Source of the DNA: an uncultured Bacteroidales bacterium | GTDB taxonomy: Bacteria > Bacteroidota > Bacteroidia > Bacteroidales > UBA932 | Direction of reading: 5' to 3' | Assembly (NCBI GenBank): GCA_900319485.1 | Contig: ONOQ01000008.1 | Location: 1-53,220, forward strand | Length of the DNA: 53,220 nucleotides | In this document: piece after piece, positions 37,204 to 46,237 of the stretch | How the letters are laid out: every line of letters starts with the position of its first letter | Numbering within the stretch: the first letter of the stretch is position 1 | Translations under genes and position numbers: made by a program | The notes under the pieces: model-generated | Databases searched by the model: none | Told to the model about the DNA's origin: nothing | The model's input: the letters and a program-made list of their open reading frames with translations, nothing else

Positions 37204-38983
37204 CCGCTATCACGGACAGATTCACTTCCCGTAGGGCGGCCTCGTCCATTTTCACTATCTCACGGTCATAGGTCATAAGGCCGTTCACCTCTCCTTCAAC
37301 ATCCGTCGTCTGGGTGTAAATGCCTGCTGCACAGCCCTGGCGGATAAGGTCCTTGAGCATCCGGGCATACTCCGTGTACTGGTTCAGGACATCGGCCGAA
37401 CTCTCATAGCGGATATAGCCCCAGTTGCCGTCCTCGTTCCAGAGGTGGCCCTTCACGGGGAAGCCTATACCTCCGTATTCTCCCATAGCGTTCACCTGGT
37501 CCTCCTCCATAAAGGCGAACTCAGGGTTGGGATAATGGTGGTAGTCGTATATGTCTCCGCAGCCCTTCACGTAGTTGCCGCCGGAAGCCTGGTTCACAAG
37601 TCTGGTGGGGTCAAGTTCCCTTGTGAAGGCAACCACCTTTTCATTGTCAAACTGGGCCCAGGCCTCGTTGAAAGGCACCCAGACCACAATTGAGGGGTGG
37701 TTTTTGAACTGGCTCACAATCTCTCCCCATTCGTGGTAATAGGTTTCGCGGATATCCTCCGGGGCGTCCCAGAAGGTTCCGTCATAGCCTATGTAATCCC
37801 ATTTTACGCCGCTGTTGTCTGCAATGCTTGGCATATCCTGCCATACCAGCATTCCAAGGACGTCGCACCAGTAATACCATCTCTCAGGCTCCACCTTCAC
37901 GTGCTTACGTATCATATTGAATCCGAAGGCCTTGGTCTTCTCTATGTCAAAGCGGAGGGCCTCATCCGTTGGGGCGGTGTAGAGGCCGTCCGGCCACCAG
38001 CCCTGGTCCAGGGGACCGAACTGGAAGAGGGGCTTTCCGTTAAGGGCCATCCTTAGATGACCGTCATTGTCACGGCACTTGGAGATTTTCCTGAGGGCGG
38101 CGTAACCTTTCACTGAATCCAGAGTCTTTCCGCCCTCCTTGAGGGAGATTGAAAGGTCATAGAGGCGGGGAGAGTCCGGAGTCCAGAGTTCAGGATTTGG
38201 AATAGCAAGGACTGCGGGTTCTCCGGGCTTTGCCGTTACCGATACGCCTTCAGAGCACACCTCAACCTCATCTCCGCCATTGGCATTCACCGTTACGGTG
38301 ACGGTGCCGTCAACTATGTCACTGACGTAGGTATATCCAGTGATATCGGCCTTGGGAACATTTTCCACCCAGACTGTCTGCCAGATGCCGCTGAGGGCGG
38401 TATACCATATGCCCTTGGGGTCCAGGACCTGTTTTCCGCGGGGATGGCGGCCGTCGTCGCTGCCGTCAAGGACGCGAAGACGGAGGGTCTGCTTCCCGGA
38501 AGGCTTCAGGTAAGGGGTCACGTCAAGGGTAAAGGCCGTATAGCCGCCGGAGTGGCTGCCGGCAAGTTCCCCGTTCACCCAAACCTCGGCCTCATTATCC
38601 ACGGCGCCAAAGTGAAGGAGGGTCTTCTCTCCCTTTTTCCAACTGAAGGAGGTCTCATACCAGAGGGCGTCCTCCGGGGTAACCTTCCTTCCTACGCCTG
38701 AAAGGGCCGATTCCGGAGCAAACGGCACCAGGATCTTGCCCTGGAACTGCTCCGGGGCGGGTTCACCGGCGGGAACAATTGCATAATCCCACAGCCCGTT
38801 GAGGTTTTTCCACTTCCCTTCCCTCACCATTGAAGGACGGGGGTATTCAGGAAGCGGGGAAGAAGGGTTGACATCCTGTGCCCAGCGGGTCATGATATGG
38901 CCTTCCACGGGCTTCCAGGAGGGTTTTTTGGAACAGGACACGGGGACCACGAGAGCCGCCGCCATAAGAAGTATTCTTTTCAT
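37190..38983 (-). CDS. GH2 family glycoside hydrolase (beta-galactosidase/beta-glucuronidase-like)
   Basis: Starting at 38983 gives a lipoprotein signal ending VPVSC (Cys17). Order: jelly-roll sugar-binding domain (about 55-200, with NLNGLWDY), Ig-like domain (about 205-300) and TIM barrel (about 310-597). Glu440 in VPFNEAW is the expected acid/base and Glu502 in GEYGGIG the expected nucleophile. At 597 aa it ends with the barrel and lacks the extra C-terminal domains of LacZ. Specificity cannot be fixed from sequence. It lies at the boundary of the glycan region, one base downstream of deoC on the same strand. Confidence 0.9.
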   Translation of the reverse strand: MKRILLMAAALVVPVSCSKKPSWKPVEGHIMTRWAQDVNPSSPLPEYPRPSMVREGKWKNLNGLWDYAIVPAGEPAPEQFQGKILVPFAPESALSGVGRKVTPEDALWYETSFSWKKGEKTLLHFGAVDNEAEVWVNGELAGSHSGGYTAFTLDVTPYLKPSGKQTLRLRVLDGSDDGRHPRGKQVLDPKGIWYTALSGIWQTVWVENVPKADITGYTYVSDIVDGTVTVTVNANGGDEVEVCSEGVSVTAKPGEPAVLAIPNPELWTPDSPRLYDLSISLKEGGKTLDSVKGYAALRKISKCRDNDGHLRMALNGKPLFQFGPLDQGWWPDGLYTAPTDEALRFDIEKTKAFGFNMIRKHVKVEPERWYYWCDVLGMLVWQDMPSIADNSGVKWDYIGYDGTFWDAPEDIRETYYHEWGEIVSQFKNHPSIVVWVPFNEAWAQFDNEKVVAFTRELDPTRLVNQASGGNYVKGCGDIYDYHHYPNPEFAFMEEDQVNAMGEYGGIGFPVKGHLWNEDGNWGYIRYESSADVLNQYTEYARMLKDLIRQGCAAGIYTQTTDVEGEVNGLMTYDREIVKMDEAALREVNLSVIAAMNR

Positions 38984-38984
38984 C

Positions 38985-39875
38985 CTAGAAGTATGTAACG
39001 GTGGTACCGGAAACTGCGCTGAGGAGTTTGTTTGCAAGGGAGGACACGCCAAAGCGATACAGGTCCTTGTTCATCCAGGAATCTCCAAGGACGGTTTTGC
39101 CGATGGTCCAGTAGCACACTGCGTCAAGGGCCGATGCAATGCCGCCGGCGGCCTTGAAGCCAACCTTCACGCCTGTAGCCTCATAGTATTTCTTGATGCA
39201 CTCGCACATCACCCAGGCGGCGACGGGAGTTGCGTTAACCTTTACCTTGCCGGTAGAGGTCTTGATGAAATCCGCGCCGTTTTCCATTGCAAGGAAGGAG
39301 GCGTCGGCAATGAGTTCCGGAGTGGCCAGAAGGCCGGTCTCAAGGATCACCTTCAGGACTACGGGACGGCCCAGTTCCTTGGCAACGCGGTCTATGCACT
39401 CGCGGGAAGCCTTGATCTCAGCGCCTGCGGTCTCATAGTCCCCTGCCAGGAAACTGTTGAGGGCAAGGACTATGTCAATTTCATCGGCGCCGCCGCGCAC
39501 TGCAAGTTCAATTTCCTGGAGTTTCACCTCAATCCAACTCTGGGATGTGGGGAAGCAGCCGGCAACGGTGGTTACGTGGAGGGCGGGGTCCTTGCGGGTT
39601 TCGGCCACTACGTGACCAAGGTTTGGATACACGCACACTGATGCGGGGAGCGGCCAGCCGGGGAATGCGGCGGGGATGCCGTTCACCTTCTCCACCATCT
39701 TCCTTACGGAAGCGGGGGTGTCGTCAGAGGAAAGGGTGGTCTGGTCCATAATGCCGAAGCAGGCCTTGTAAAGATCCTCGGAGGCAATGTTCTCAAGGTT
39801 CTGGGCAATAAGGGCAAGTTGGCGGTCGATGGCCTCTTTGTCCGGCGTATAGCCGTATTTTGCGGAAAGTGACAT
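38985..39875 (-). CDS. deoC: Deoxyribose-phosphate aldolase
   Basis: Splits 2-deoxyribose 5-phosphate into glyceraldehyde 3-phosphate and acetaldehyde in deoxynucleoside catabolism. The class I aldolase barrel shows GADEIDIV, LKVILETG and DFIKTSTGK, with Lys205 the expected Schiff-base lysine. At 296 aa it is somewhat longer than the E. coli enzyme (259), mostly through an N-terminal helix extension of the kind found in Bacteroidota. No signal peptide: cytoplasmic. It lies between GH2 and the radical SAM gene on the same strand, 4 bases after the latter, so co-transcription is likely though functional linkage is not obvious. Confidence 0.92.
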   Translation of the reverse strand: MSLSAKYGYTPDKEAIDRQLALIAQNLENIASEDLYKACFGIMDQTTLSSDDTPASVRKMVEKVNGIPAAFPGWPLPASVCVYPNLGHVVAETRKDPALHVTTVAGCFPTSQSWIEVKLQEIELAVRGGADEIDIVLALNSFLAGDYETAGAEIKASRECIDRVAKELGRPVVLKVILETGLLATPELIADASFLAMENGADFIKTSTGKVKVNATPVAAWVMCECIKKYYEATGVKVGFKAAGGIASALDAVCYWTIGKTVLGDSWMNKDLYRFGVSSLANKLLSAVSGTTVTYF

Positions 39876-39879
39876 AGTT

Positions 39880-40629
39880 TTATGCTTTAATTAGTAGTTT
39901 ATATCCTTCATCTATAAGCGGCTGCACAAGGGATAACATCTCATCGTAGGAGTACTTCCCAAGGCCTTTCATAGGGGTTTCGCGGTCTATGGTGTACACC
40001 TGGATCTCACGGGGCCTGATGCGCCTCACTATCTCCATCCATCCCTGAACCCAGTCTCCTGTAGACCAGCCGGGGCCTTTCAGGAACATTGTCTGGAGGA
40101 TGAAATTCCCTTCAAAGCGGACCATCCATTCCACAATCCTGGAAACGTGATAATCCCCCACCGGACGGTTGACAAGTGCCACCTGGGCGTCTGTTGGAGC
40201 ATCCAGTTTGAGGATGGGATTGTCCACCTTCCTCAGGGCCTCGAAGATTCCTGGCTCACCGCAGCGGGTGGCGTTGGTAAGGACAGAAACCTTTGCGGCG
40301 GGATAGTATCTGTCACGGAGCCTGAGGGTAATGTCTATTATGGCGGCGAATTCCGGATTGAGAGTGGGCTCTCCGTCTCCGGAGAAAGTTATGGAATCTA
40401 TGGGAGTTCCGGCATCAAGGCAGGCGGAAAGTTTTGCCTGAAGGGCCTCCTCAACGTCATGTGCCGATGGAATTGTACGGTCATTAAGCCCGTCCTTATT
40501 CCAGCCGCACTCGCAGTAGATGCAGTCAAAGTTACACACCTTTCCCTCCCTTGGAAGAAGGTTTATCCCAAGGGAACTTCCCAGCCTGCGGCTGAAGATG
40601 GGGCCGAAAACAGTGTCTTCCCTTAGCAT
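39880..40629 (-). CDS. Radical SAM protein
   Basis: A 249-aa cytoplasmic radical SAM enzyme. CNFDCIYC (Cys32, Cys36, Cys39) is the CxxxCxxC motif binding the 4Fe-4S cluster, and FSGDGEPTLN is the SAM-binding GGE-type region in the variant found in the small SAM proteins annotated as Fe-S oxidoreductases. The core is almost all of the protein, with no added SPASM domain visible, so the substrate is unknown. The start ATG overlaps the amidohydrolase stop region by 7 bases. Conserved Bacteroidota family, function undetermined. Confidence 0.83.
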   Translation of the reverse strand: MLREDTVFGPIFSRRLGSSLGINLLPREGKVCNFDCIYCECGWNKDGLNDRTIPSAHDVEEALQAKLSACLDAGTPIDSITFSGDGEPTLNPEFAAIIDITLRLRDRYYPAAKVSVLTNATRCGEPGIFEALRKVDNPILKLDAPTDAQVALVNRPVGDYHVSRIVEWMVRFEGNFILQTMFLKGPGWSTGDWVQGWMEIVRRIRPREIQVYTIDRETPMKGLGKYSYDEMLSLVQPLIDEGYKLLIKA

Positions 40630-41756
40630 AGGCGTGTGGATTTATTGTTTACAATACGTACAACTCCGGGCTTTTTGCCAGGCTCAAGGGTGCCGATGCG
40701 GTCCTGGAGACCAAGGAAGCGGGCGCCGTTAAGGCAGGCCCAGGTGAGAAGTTCCTGCATGGGAACGTCAAAGGCACGCCTCAGGCACTCAATCTCATCT
40801 ATCATTGACAACTGGTCATTGGAAGACAGGGAATCAGTGCCTATGCATATGGGAATACCGCTCTCCCTCATCACGGGGATGGGAGGAAGGACGCAGTGGA
40901 TGAACAGGTTCGAAAGAGGGCACACGGCAATGTAGGGGTGCAGGAGCACCTCACGGGCGCGGGCGGCGCCTTCAGGTGTAAGGCAGCACTCGTGGACAAG
41001 GAGGACGTTTCCGGGAACGGGAGCAGGCACGGCGGCCGTCACCCTTTCAAGGAAGTACTCCAGGGAACTTGTACCCGTGACGGGAGGCGTAGGGATGCCG
41101 TTTCTCACGCGGTTGTCCCACATAGGGCCGCGGCCGTAACGCATCATTTCCTCCTCCTCATCAGACTCTTCTGAGTGGAAGGAAAGGAAGCCGCTCCTGA
41201 GCCCCGCGGCCGATGAAGCCGTCACAAGTTCCGGGCTCATAGTGTAGCAGGAATGGGGCGTAGGGGCAGCGTCAAGGCCGTATGAAGCGGCCTTTTCCTG
41301 CAAAGAGGTGACATACGCCATAACGGAGTCACACTCCCCGGGGACAGCCCCGAACACCTCCAGGAAACTGCGGGTGTACATAGGGTGGGACGCCTTTACC
41401 TCAAAGGAGTCGGCGCAGTTGGAAATATCGGCCATAGCCTGAACTCCGGAAGCCCACATTGAGTCCATAGCCTCTTTGAGGGCCGATATCTTCTCCTCCA
41501 TTGAGGAAGTGTCCCTCAGTTCATTTATCTGGTCTATGAAGCCTGCCATGCCCGTTCCTTTACGGAAGAGGCCCTTCATATAGGAGAGTTCAACGTGGCA
41601 GTGGGCGTTTACAAAGCCGGGGCAGATGATCCCCTCATCTACGGGGCCGTCGGCATGGCCTACCGCCAGGATGGTGCCGTCCGGGGCAACATCTACATAG
41701 CCGTTTTCTATGGGATCATCGGCAAGGGTGTAAACTGTGCGGGCCGTGTATCTCAT
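40623..41756 (-). CDS. Amidohydrolase-family metal-dependent deaminase/hydrolase
   Basis: Cytoplasmic enzyme of the amidohydrolase superfamily, 377 aa. Metal ligands fit: NAHCH (His52, His54), SFHSEE, LVHECC and the late GTDSLSSN aspartate. The N- and C-terminal segments form the small composite beta domain usual for this superfamily. Closest by pattern to cytosine/S-adenosylhomocysteine/aminodeoxyfutalosine deaminase-type members (GTDSLSSND), but the substrate cannot be assigned. It overlaps the DUF4296 gene by 4 bases (ATGA) and the radical SAM gene by 7, suggesting one transcript. Confidence 0.82.
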   Translation of the reverse strand: MRYTARTVYTLADDPIENGYVDVAPDGTILAVGHADGPVDEGIICPGFVNAHCHVELSYMKGLFRKGTGMAGFIDQINELRDTSSMEEKISALKEAMDSMWASGVQAMADISNCADSFEVKASHPMYTRSFLEVFGAVPGECDSVMAYVTSLQEKAASYGLDAAPTPHSCYTMSPELVTASSAAGLRSGFLSFHSEESDEEEEMMRYGRGPMWDNRVRNGIPTPPVTGTSSLEYFLERVTAAVPAPVPGNVLLVHECCLTPEGAARAREVLLHPYIAVCPLSNLFIHCVLPPIPVMRESGIPICIGTDSLSSNDQLSMIDEIECLRRAFDVPMQELLTWACLNGARFLGLQDRIGTLEPGKKPGVVRIVNNKSTRLC

Positions 41757-42346
41757 AGGGAATCCTTTTGAACCGAAAGGGTATCGGCCACTGCCGTGGT
41801 ATCGGCCTTGACCTCAACCGTATCCCTTAAGAAAATGAGCGAATCCCTGGGGATGAGTTTCATGGAATCAATTTCCTTGTGCATATAGGCGGAATCCCCT
41901 TCAAAACGGATTTTGAGGGTATCTACGGGCCTTACGCGGGGCTTTGGGAACTTGGTGGTGTCTATCTTCTTGCCGTAGATGGAAAGCATCTTCTGACGCC
42001 ACTGCTCAAGCGCAACCTCGTTTCTTACAACCTTGAGTTCCTTCTCTATGCGCTCTGCCACGTTACCCATTATCTTCTCCATCTTCTCCGGCTCTGCCAG
42101 GTATTCGTGGAGGCTGTACAGGTAATCGTCGGTGTCATAGCCCCTGGATTCAAGGATGCCTTCGTAGACAAGGGATGTATCGGCCATCTGCTTCAGGGTG
42201 CGGTCCTGCTTTATCATCTGGTCCTGGATGAACATCTCATAGAAGATCTCCTCCATATCACGCCTGGATATCTTCTTTGGGCCGCAGGCCTGAAAGGCCA
42301 GCAGCGCAGTAAGGAACACAAGGATGATATGACGGAAGCGGGGCAT
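41753..42346 (-). CDS. DUF4296 lipoprotein
   Basis: A 197-aa lipoprotein (signal ending AFQAC, Cys21) with the DUF4296 helical domain (about 25-115: RRDMEEIFYEMFIQDQM), a Bacteroidota-specific family of unknown function. A proline- and acid-rich C-terminal tail rich in Asp, Thr and Val follows. It starts 3 bases after the pheT stop and overlaps the amidohydrolase start, so it is probably in the pheT transcript. Envelope location follows from the signal; the role is unknown. Confidence 0.82.
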   Translation of the reverse strand: MPRFRHIILVFLTALLAFQACGPKKISRRDMEEIFYEMFIQDQMIKQDRTLKQMADTSLVYEGILESRGYDTDDYLYSLHEYLAEPEKMEKIMGNVAERIEKELKVVRNEVALEQWRQKMLSIYGKKIDTTKFPKPRVRPVDTLKIRFEGDSAYMHKEIDSMKLIPRDSLIFLRDTVEVKADTTAVADTLSVQKDSL

Positions 42347-42349
42347 CTC

Positions 42350-44794
42350 TTACCTCAGGACGGCTCCGAAATCTGTCTTGAGGGCGTCCAGAACCCTTTC
42401 CATAGTCTTTTCCACCTCAATGTCCGTGAGAGTGCGCTCGGGGTCCTGAAGCACGAAGTTAAGGGCGTACTGCTTGCGGCCGGCGGGAATCTTTTCCCCG
42501 CGGTAGACGTCAAAGAGGGTGACGCTCTTGATGAGTTTCTTGCCTGCGCGTATGGCCGATTTCCTTACGCCCTCATAGGGAACAGACTCGTCCAGAAGGA
42601 TTGCAAGGTCTCTTCTCACCTCAGGGAACTTGGGCAGTTCCTTGAAGGAGAACTTGTCTCTCTTTACAAGGGTGAAGAAGACCTCCCAGTTTATCTCTGC
42701 GGCAAAGACGGGCTGCTTGATGCCGAAGCGCTTTGCTAGCACGGGGTTAATTGTGCCAACGGTTGCAAGGAGCACGGGCTCACGGCCGGGAAGGCTGTAG
42801 GTGATGCCTTCGGCAAAGATATCAGAAGGCGCAGAGCCGGAGATGAGGGTGGAGACATCCACACGGTAGCGGGCCATAAGGGCCTCCACGTAGCCTTTGA
42901 GTTCAAAGAAATTGGACTTCTGGGCAGGATTTCTCCAGACTTTGTCCGGGGTGCCGGTAAGGAAGAGGGAGAAGCAGCGGTGCTCCTCGTAGCCCTCAAG
43001 GGTGGTGCCGTCCTTTTCCGGAAGCCTCTGGTATACGGAACCGTACTCGAAGAACTTCAGGGCCGATGCCTGGCGGTTGAGGTTATATGCCACAACCTCA
43101 AGGCCGCTGAGGAGCAGCGTCTGGCGCATCACGTTGAGATCACTGCTCAGAGGGTTCACAATGTGGACGCAGCGCTCTGCGGGATAAGTCTCAAGTTTGG
43201 TGTAGTAGTCCTCCTTGGTGAGGGAGTTATTCATAGTTTCCGTGAAGCCGTTGGCTGCAAGGAAGTTGGAGATGTTGTTGCGGATGGCCTCAGGGTCCGG
43301 CTGGACGCTGGGCTGGACGCTCATCTTCAGAGTCTGGGGAAGTTCTATGTTGTTGTACCCGTAGATGCGGAGGATCTCCTCTACTACGTCGCACTCACGG
43401 GTAACGTCCACCATATAAGTGGGGGCGGCCACAAGGGCACCGGTGGCCGTTTTTTCCACAAACTGGTAGTTAAGGCCCTGAAGGATCTTCTGGATGGTGC
43501 CGTGGCCTATCTTCTTACCTATGAAGTGCTCAATGCGGTTGTAATCCAACTCTATCATTGCGCGGCCGATGGGCCTGGGATAGAACTCACGGACCTTTCC
43601 CACAACCTTTCCGCCGGCAACCTCCGTGATTAGGAGGGCGGCGCGCTTTGCGGCGTAAAGGGCGGCCTCGGGGTCTGCGCCACGCTCAAAACGGAAACTT
43701 GCGTCTGTGGAAAGAGTCTGGCTCTTGGCGGTCTTGCGGATGCTCACTGGATCGAAGTATGCGCCCTCGATGAACACGTCCACGGTGCTATCGGATACGC
43801 CGGAATCTTCACCGCCGAATACGCCTGCAATGCACATGGGGCCGTTGACGTTTGCAATCACAACGTCTGATGCGTGAAGTTTACGCTCAACCCCGTCAAG
43901 GGTCCTGATGGGCTCTCCTTCCTCTGCGCGGCGCACTATCACCTTTCCGCCGTCAATCTTTGAGGCGTCGAATGTATGGAGGGGCTGGCCGGTTTCGAAG
44001 AGCACGAAGTTGGAGATATCCACCACGTTGTTGATGGGCTTGAGGCCGATGGAAAGGAGCCTGTCCTGCAGCCACTGCGGGCTGGGGGCCACTTTCACGC
44101 CCTTCACGGTGATGCCGGTGTAGCGGGGGGCGCCATCGGCCGTGAGAACCTCCACGGGGATGGACTCCCCTTCCCCCTCCTTGAAGGCTTCCACCGAAGG
44201 AAGGGTAAGATCGGCCTCAATTCCCTTACTGAAAAGGTATGCGTAAAGGTCCCTTGCAACGCCTATATGGGAGGCGGCGTCTATGCGGTTTGCGGTGATC
44301 TCATACTCAATCACGGACTCATCCTTGAGGCCCAGGTATTCCTTGGCGGGAACGCCTACGGGGGCGTTTTCAGGGAGTACCATAATGCCGTCGTGGCTGG
44401 TGCCTATTCCAAGTTCATCCTCAGCGCAGATCATTCCGAAACTCTCCACGCCGCGGATCTTGGACTTCTTGATCTTGAAGTCTCCGGGGAGGACGGTGCC
44501 AAGGCGGGCAAAGAGAACCTTCTGGCCTGCAGCCACGTTGGGAGCGCCGCATACTACGGTAAGGGGCTCCGGGGAGCCGTCGTTGACGGTGGTGATGTGA
44601 AGGTGATCTGAGTCCGGGTGAGGGTCACAGGTAAGAACCTCCGCCACCACAACGCCCTTGAGGCCGCCTTCAACCACTTCCTTGGTTTCAACGCTGTCCA
44701 CCTCTATGCCTATTGATGTCATAGCCTCAGCCACCTGCTCCGGGGTGAGGTCACACTTAAGATACTCTTTGAGCCAATCGTAACTTAATTTCAT
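42350..44794 (-). CDS. pheT: Phenylalanyl-tRNA synthetase beta subunit
   Basis: Charges tRNA-Phe as part of the alpha2-beta2 enzyme; the alpha subunit gene pheS is not in the window. At 814 aa it is full length: N-terminal domain and OB-fold tRNA-binding domain (about 40-150, VAEVLTCDPHPDSDHL), B3/B4 editing region (about 205-380), B5 domain, the catalytic-like core, and the C-terminal ferredoxin-fold anticodon-binding domain (FPEVRRDLAILLD). It starts MKLSYDWLKEYL, the standard PheT opening. A strong promoter and a roughly 115-base leader with GC-rich hairpins precede it. Confidence 0.97.
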   Translation of the reverse strand: MKLSYDWLKEYLKCDLTPEQVAEAMTSIGIEVDSVETKEVVEGGLKGVVVAEVLTCDPHPDSDHLHITTVNDGSPEPLTVVCGAPNVAAGQKVLFARLGTVLPGDFKIKKSKIRGVESFGMICAEDELGIGTSHDGIMVLPENAPVGVPAKEYLGLKDESVIEYEITANRIDAASHIGVARDLYAYLFSKGIEADLTLPSVEAFKEGEGESIPVEVLTADGAPRYTGITVKGVKVAPSPQWLQDRLLSIGLKPINNVVDISNFVLFETGQPLHTFDASKIDGGKVIVRRAEEGEPIRTLDGVERKLHASDVVIANVNGPMCIAGVFGGEDSGVSDSTVDVFIEGAYFDPVSIRKTAKSQTLSTDASFRFERGADPEAALYAAKRAALLITEVAGGKVVGKVREFYPRPIGRAMIELDYNRIEHFIGKKIGHGTIQKILQGLNYQFVEKTATGALVAAPTYMVDVTRECDVVEEILRIYGYNNIELPQTLKMSVQPSVQPDPEAIRNNISNFLAANGFTETMNNSLTKEDYYTKLETYPAERCVHIVNPLSSDLNVMRQTLLLSGLEVVAYNLNRQASALKFFEYGSVYQRLPEKDGTTLEGYEEHRCFSLFLTGTPDKVWRNPAQKSNFFELKGYVEALMARYRVDVSTLISGSAPSDIFAEGITYSLPGREPVLLATVGTINPVLAKRFGIKQPVFAAEINWEVFFTLVKRDKFSFKELPKFPEVRRDLAILLDESVPYEGVRKSAIRAGKKLIKSVTLFDVYRGEKIPAGRKQYALNFVLQDPERTLTDIEVEKTMERVLDALKTDFGAVLR

Positions 44795-44833
44795 TTCATG
44801 AAAAAAAATGTAAACGTTACCCCCTCCCGAAAC

Positions 44834-44852
44834 CCCTCCCCTCGGGGGAGGG
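44834..44852. repeat. GC-rich palindrome in the pheT leader
   Basis: CCCTCCC (44834-44840) pairs with GGGAGGG (44846-44852) around a short CTCGG loop. A related CCCCTCCC copy lies just before it (44821-44828) and could pair alternatively with the same G-run arm. It is either a small intergenic palindromic repeat or a leader structure of pheT. No T run follows on either strand. Confidence 0.55.
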
Positions 44853-44918
44853 ACTTGAAGAGGTAATAGTTTATGTTATTGTATATCTTCCAATTTAAAC
44901 AAATCTTCTAATAGTCTA

Positions 44919-44949
44919 CAAAGTTACATTTTTCCTCACGGAAAAACAA
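44919..44949 (-). promoter_or_regulatory. Promoter for pheT
   Basis: On the minus strand, TTG (44949-44947), 20 bases, then TAACTTTG (44926-44919) match the Bacteroidota consensus. Transcription would start near 44910, giving a leader of about 115 bases. Confidence 0.7.
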
Positions 44950-44973
44950 CTGCCGGAATCCATAGAAAATGAG

Positions 44974-44981
44974 TATCTTTG
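44974..44981 (+). promoter_or_regulatory. -7 element for ftsY
   Basis: TATCTTTG matches TAnnTTTG exactly and ends 20 bases before the ftsY start codon. The -33 region (CTG at 44950-44952) is weak. The pheT promoter diverges from the same region. Confidence 0.65.
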
Positions 44982-45001
44982 CAAACTCAAAATGATTTGA
45001 T

Positions 45002-45931
45002 ATGGGTATTTTCGCAAACGGCGTCAAAAAAACCAACCTTGGCTTCTTCCAGAAGCTGGGAAGGGCTTTCACCGCAAAGTCCACCATAAACGACGATGTC
45101 CTTGATGCCCTGGAGGAAGCCCTCCTTGGCTCCGATATGGGCGTAGAGACAACCCTCAAACTCCTTGACAATATCCAGGACCGCGTAGAGAAGGATAAAT
45201 ACGTGGACATGCAGGAGCTCACCGCCCTTATCCGGGATGAAATCGCAAACCTTATGGGAGATGATGCTCCCGTGCAGCCCTTTGATTTCACCAAAAAGCC
45301 GTATGTGGTCCTTGTCGTGGGCGTAAACGGCGTTGGCAAGACAACAACCATCGGCAAACTTGCCTCAATGCTCAGGAAGCAGGGCAAGAAGGTTGTGATA
45401 GGTGCGGCCGATACCTTCCGTGCCGCAGCCGTGGACCAGCTTTGCGTATGGGCAGAGAGGGCCGGGGCAGATATAGTGAAGCAGGCAATGGGCGCAGACC
45501 CCGCCTCCGTGGCCTTCGACACAGTCAAGAGCGCTGTTGCCAAAGATGCCGATGTAGTGCTCATAGATACCGCCGGCCGCCTCCACAACAGGGTGGACCT
45601 TATGAACGAACTTACCAAAATACGCAACGTCATCCGCCGCGTAGTACCTGACGCTCCTCACGAGGTCCTTCTGGTACTTGACGGCTCTACCGGCCAGAAT
45701 GCCTTTATCCAGGCCAGGGAATTCTCCAAGGCCACGGACGTCACTGCAATGGCCATCACAAAACTGGACGGCAGCGCCAAGGGCGGCGTTGTTGTGGGCA
45801 TAGCCGACACCTACAAGTTCCCTATCAAGTTTGTGGGAATAGGTGAAGGCATAGAGGACCTGAAGGTCTTTGATAAAAAGGCGTTTGTAGAAGATCTTTT
45901 CAAGCCTGAGGACATTGCCGGTGGGGCGTAA
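45002..45931 (+). CDS. ftsY: Signal recognition particle receptor FtsY
   Basis: GTPase that docks the signal recognition particle with its nascent chain at the inner membrane. NG domain only: N domain (about 1-95), then the GTPase with G1 GVNGVGKTTT (Lys113), the insertion-box signature ADTFRAAAVDQL, G3 DTAGRLHN, G4 TKLDGSAKGG and the C-terminal GIGEGIEDL motif. At 309 aa it lacks the long acidic A domain of E. coli FtsY, as is common in this phylum. It is a single-gene unit with its own promoter and a strong terminator. Confidence 0.97.
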   Translation: MGIFANGVKKTNLGFFQKLGRAFTAKSTINDDVLDALEEALLGSDMGVETTLKLLDNIQDRVEKDKYVDMQELTALIRDEIANLMGDDAPVQPFDFTKKPYVVLVVGVNGVGKTTTIGKLASMLRKQGKKVVIGAADTFRAAAVDQLCVWAERAGADIVKQAMGADPASVAFDTVKSAVAKDADVVLIDTAGRLHNRVDLMNELTKIRNVIRRVVPDAPHEVLLVLDGSTGQNAFIQAREFSKATDVTAMAITKLDGSAKGGVVVGIADTYKFPIKFVGIGEGIEDLKVFDKKAFVEDLFKPEDIAGGA

Positions 45932-45954
45932 GTAATTGAGACGCAATGAGATAC

Positions 45955-45992
45955 AAAAAGTTCTGGTAGAATTTTTTCTACCAGAACTTTTT
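45955..45992. terminator. Bidirectional intrinsic terminator between ftsY and DUF4295
   Basis: A 16-bp perfect stem (45955-45970 with 45977-45992) with A and T runs at its ends and a 6-base loop. It serves ftsY on the plus strand and the ribosomal-protein run on the minus strand. Confidence 0.88.
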
Positions 45993-46059
45993 ATAACATG
46001 TTAATACTCAGTCCGTTAAACTACACCACCAGGGGAGAAACGGAGAGAGTGGGGAAAAC

Positions 46060-46218
46060 TTACTTCTTTGCGAAGAAGTCCTTCTCCTTACCTTCCTCAA
46101 CCAGCTGCTCTACGAAAACGTAGGCACCGGTCTTAGGGCTCTTTTCCATGCGGATAACCTTCACCATGTGCTTTGCACCGGCCTTAGCGTCGAAGGTTGC
46201 AACTGCTTTTTTTGCCAT
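46060..46218 (-). CDS. DUF4295 small basic protein
   Basis: A 52-aa frame starting MAKKAVATFDAKAG and ending EKDFFAKK. It belongs to DUF4295, a Bacteroidota protein encoded directly after rpmB and rpmG and thought to be ribosome-associated because of this constant linkage and its basic composition. It starts 19 bases after the rpmG stop and is the last gene of the run before the terminator at 45955-45992. Confidence 0.9.
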   Translation of the reverse strand: MAKKAVATFDAKAGAKHMVKVIRMEKSPKTGAYVFVEQLVEEGKEKDFFAKK

Positions 46219-46237
46219 AGTTTAGATCTCCTATTGA

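Noticed and set aside
44795-44926. T-box or known riboswitch before pheT
   Set aside because: No T-box sequence or specifier stem is recognisable; only GC-rich palindromes are present.
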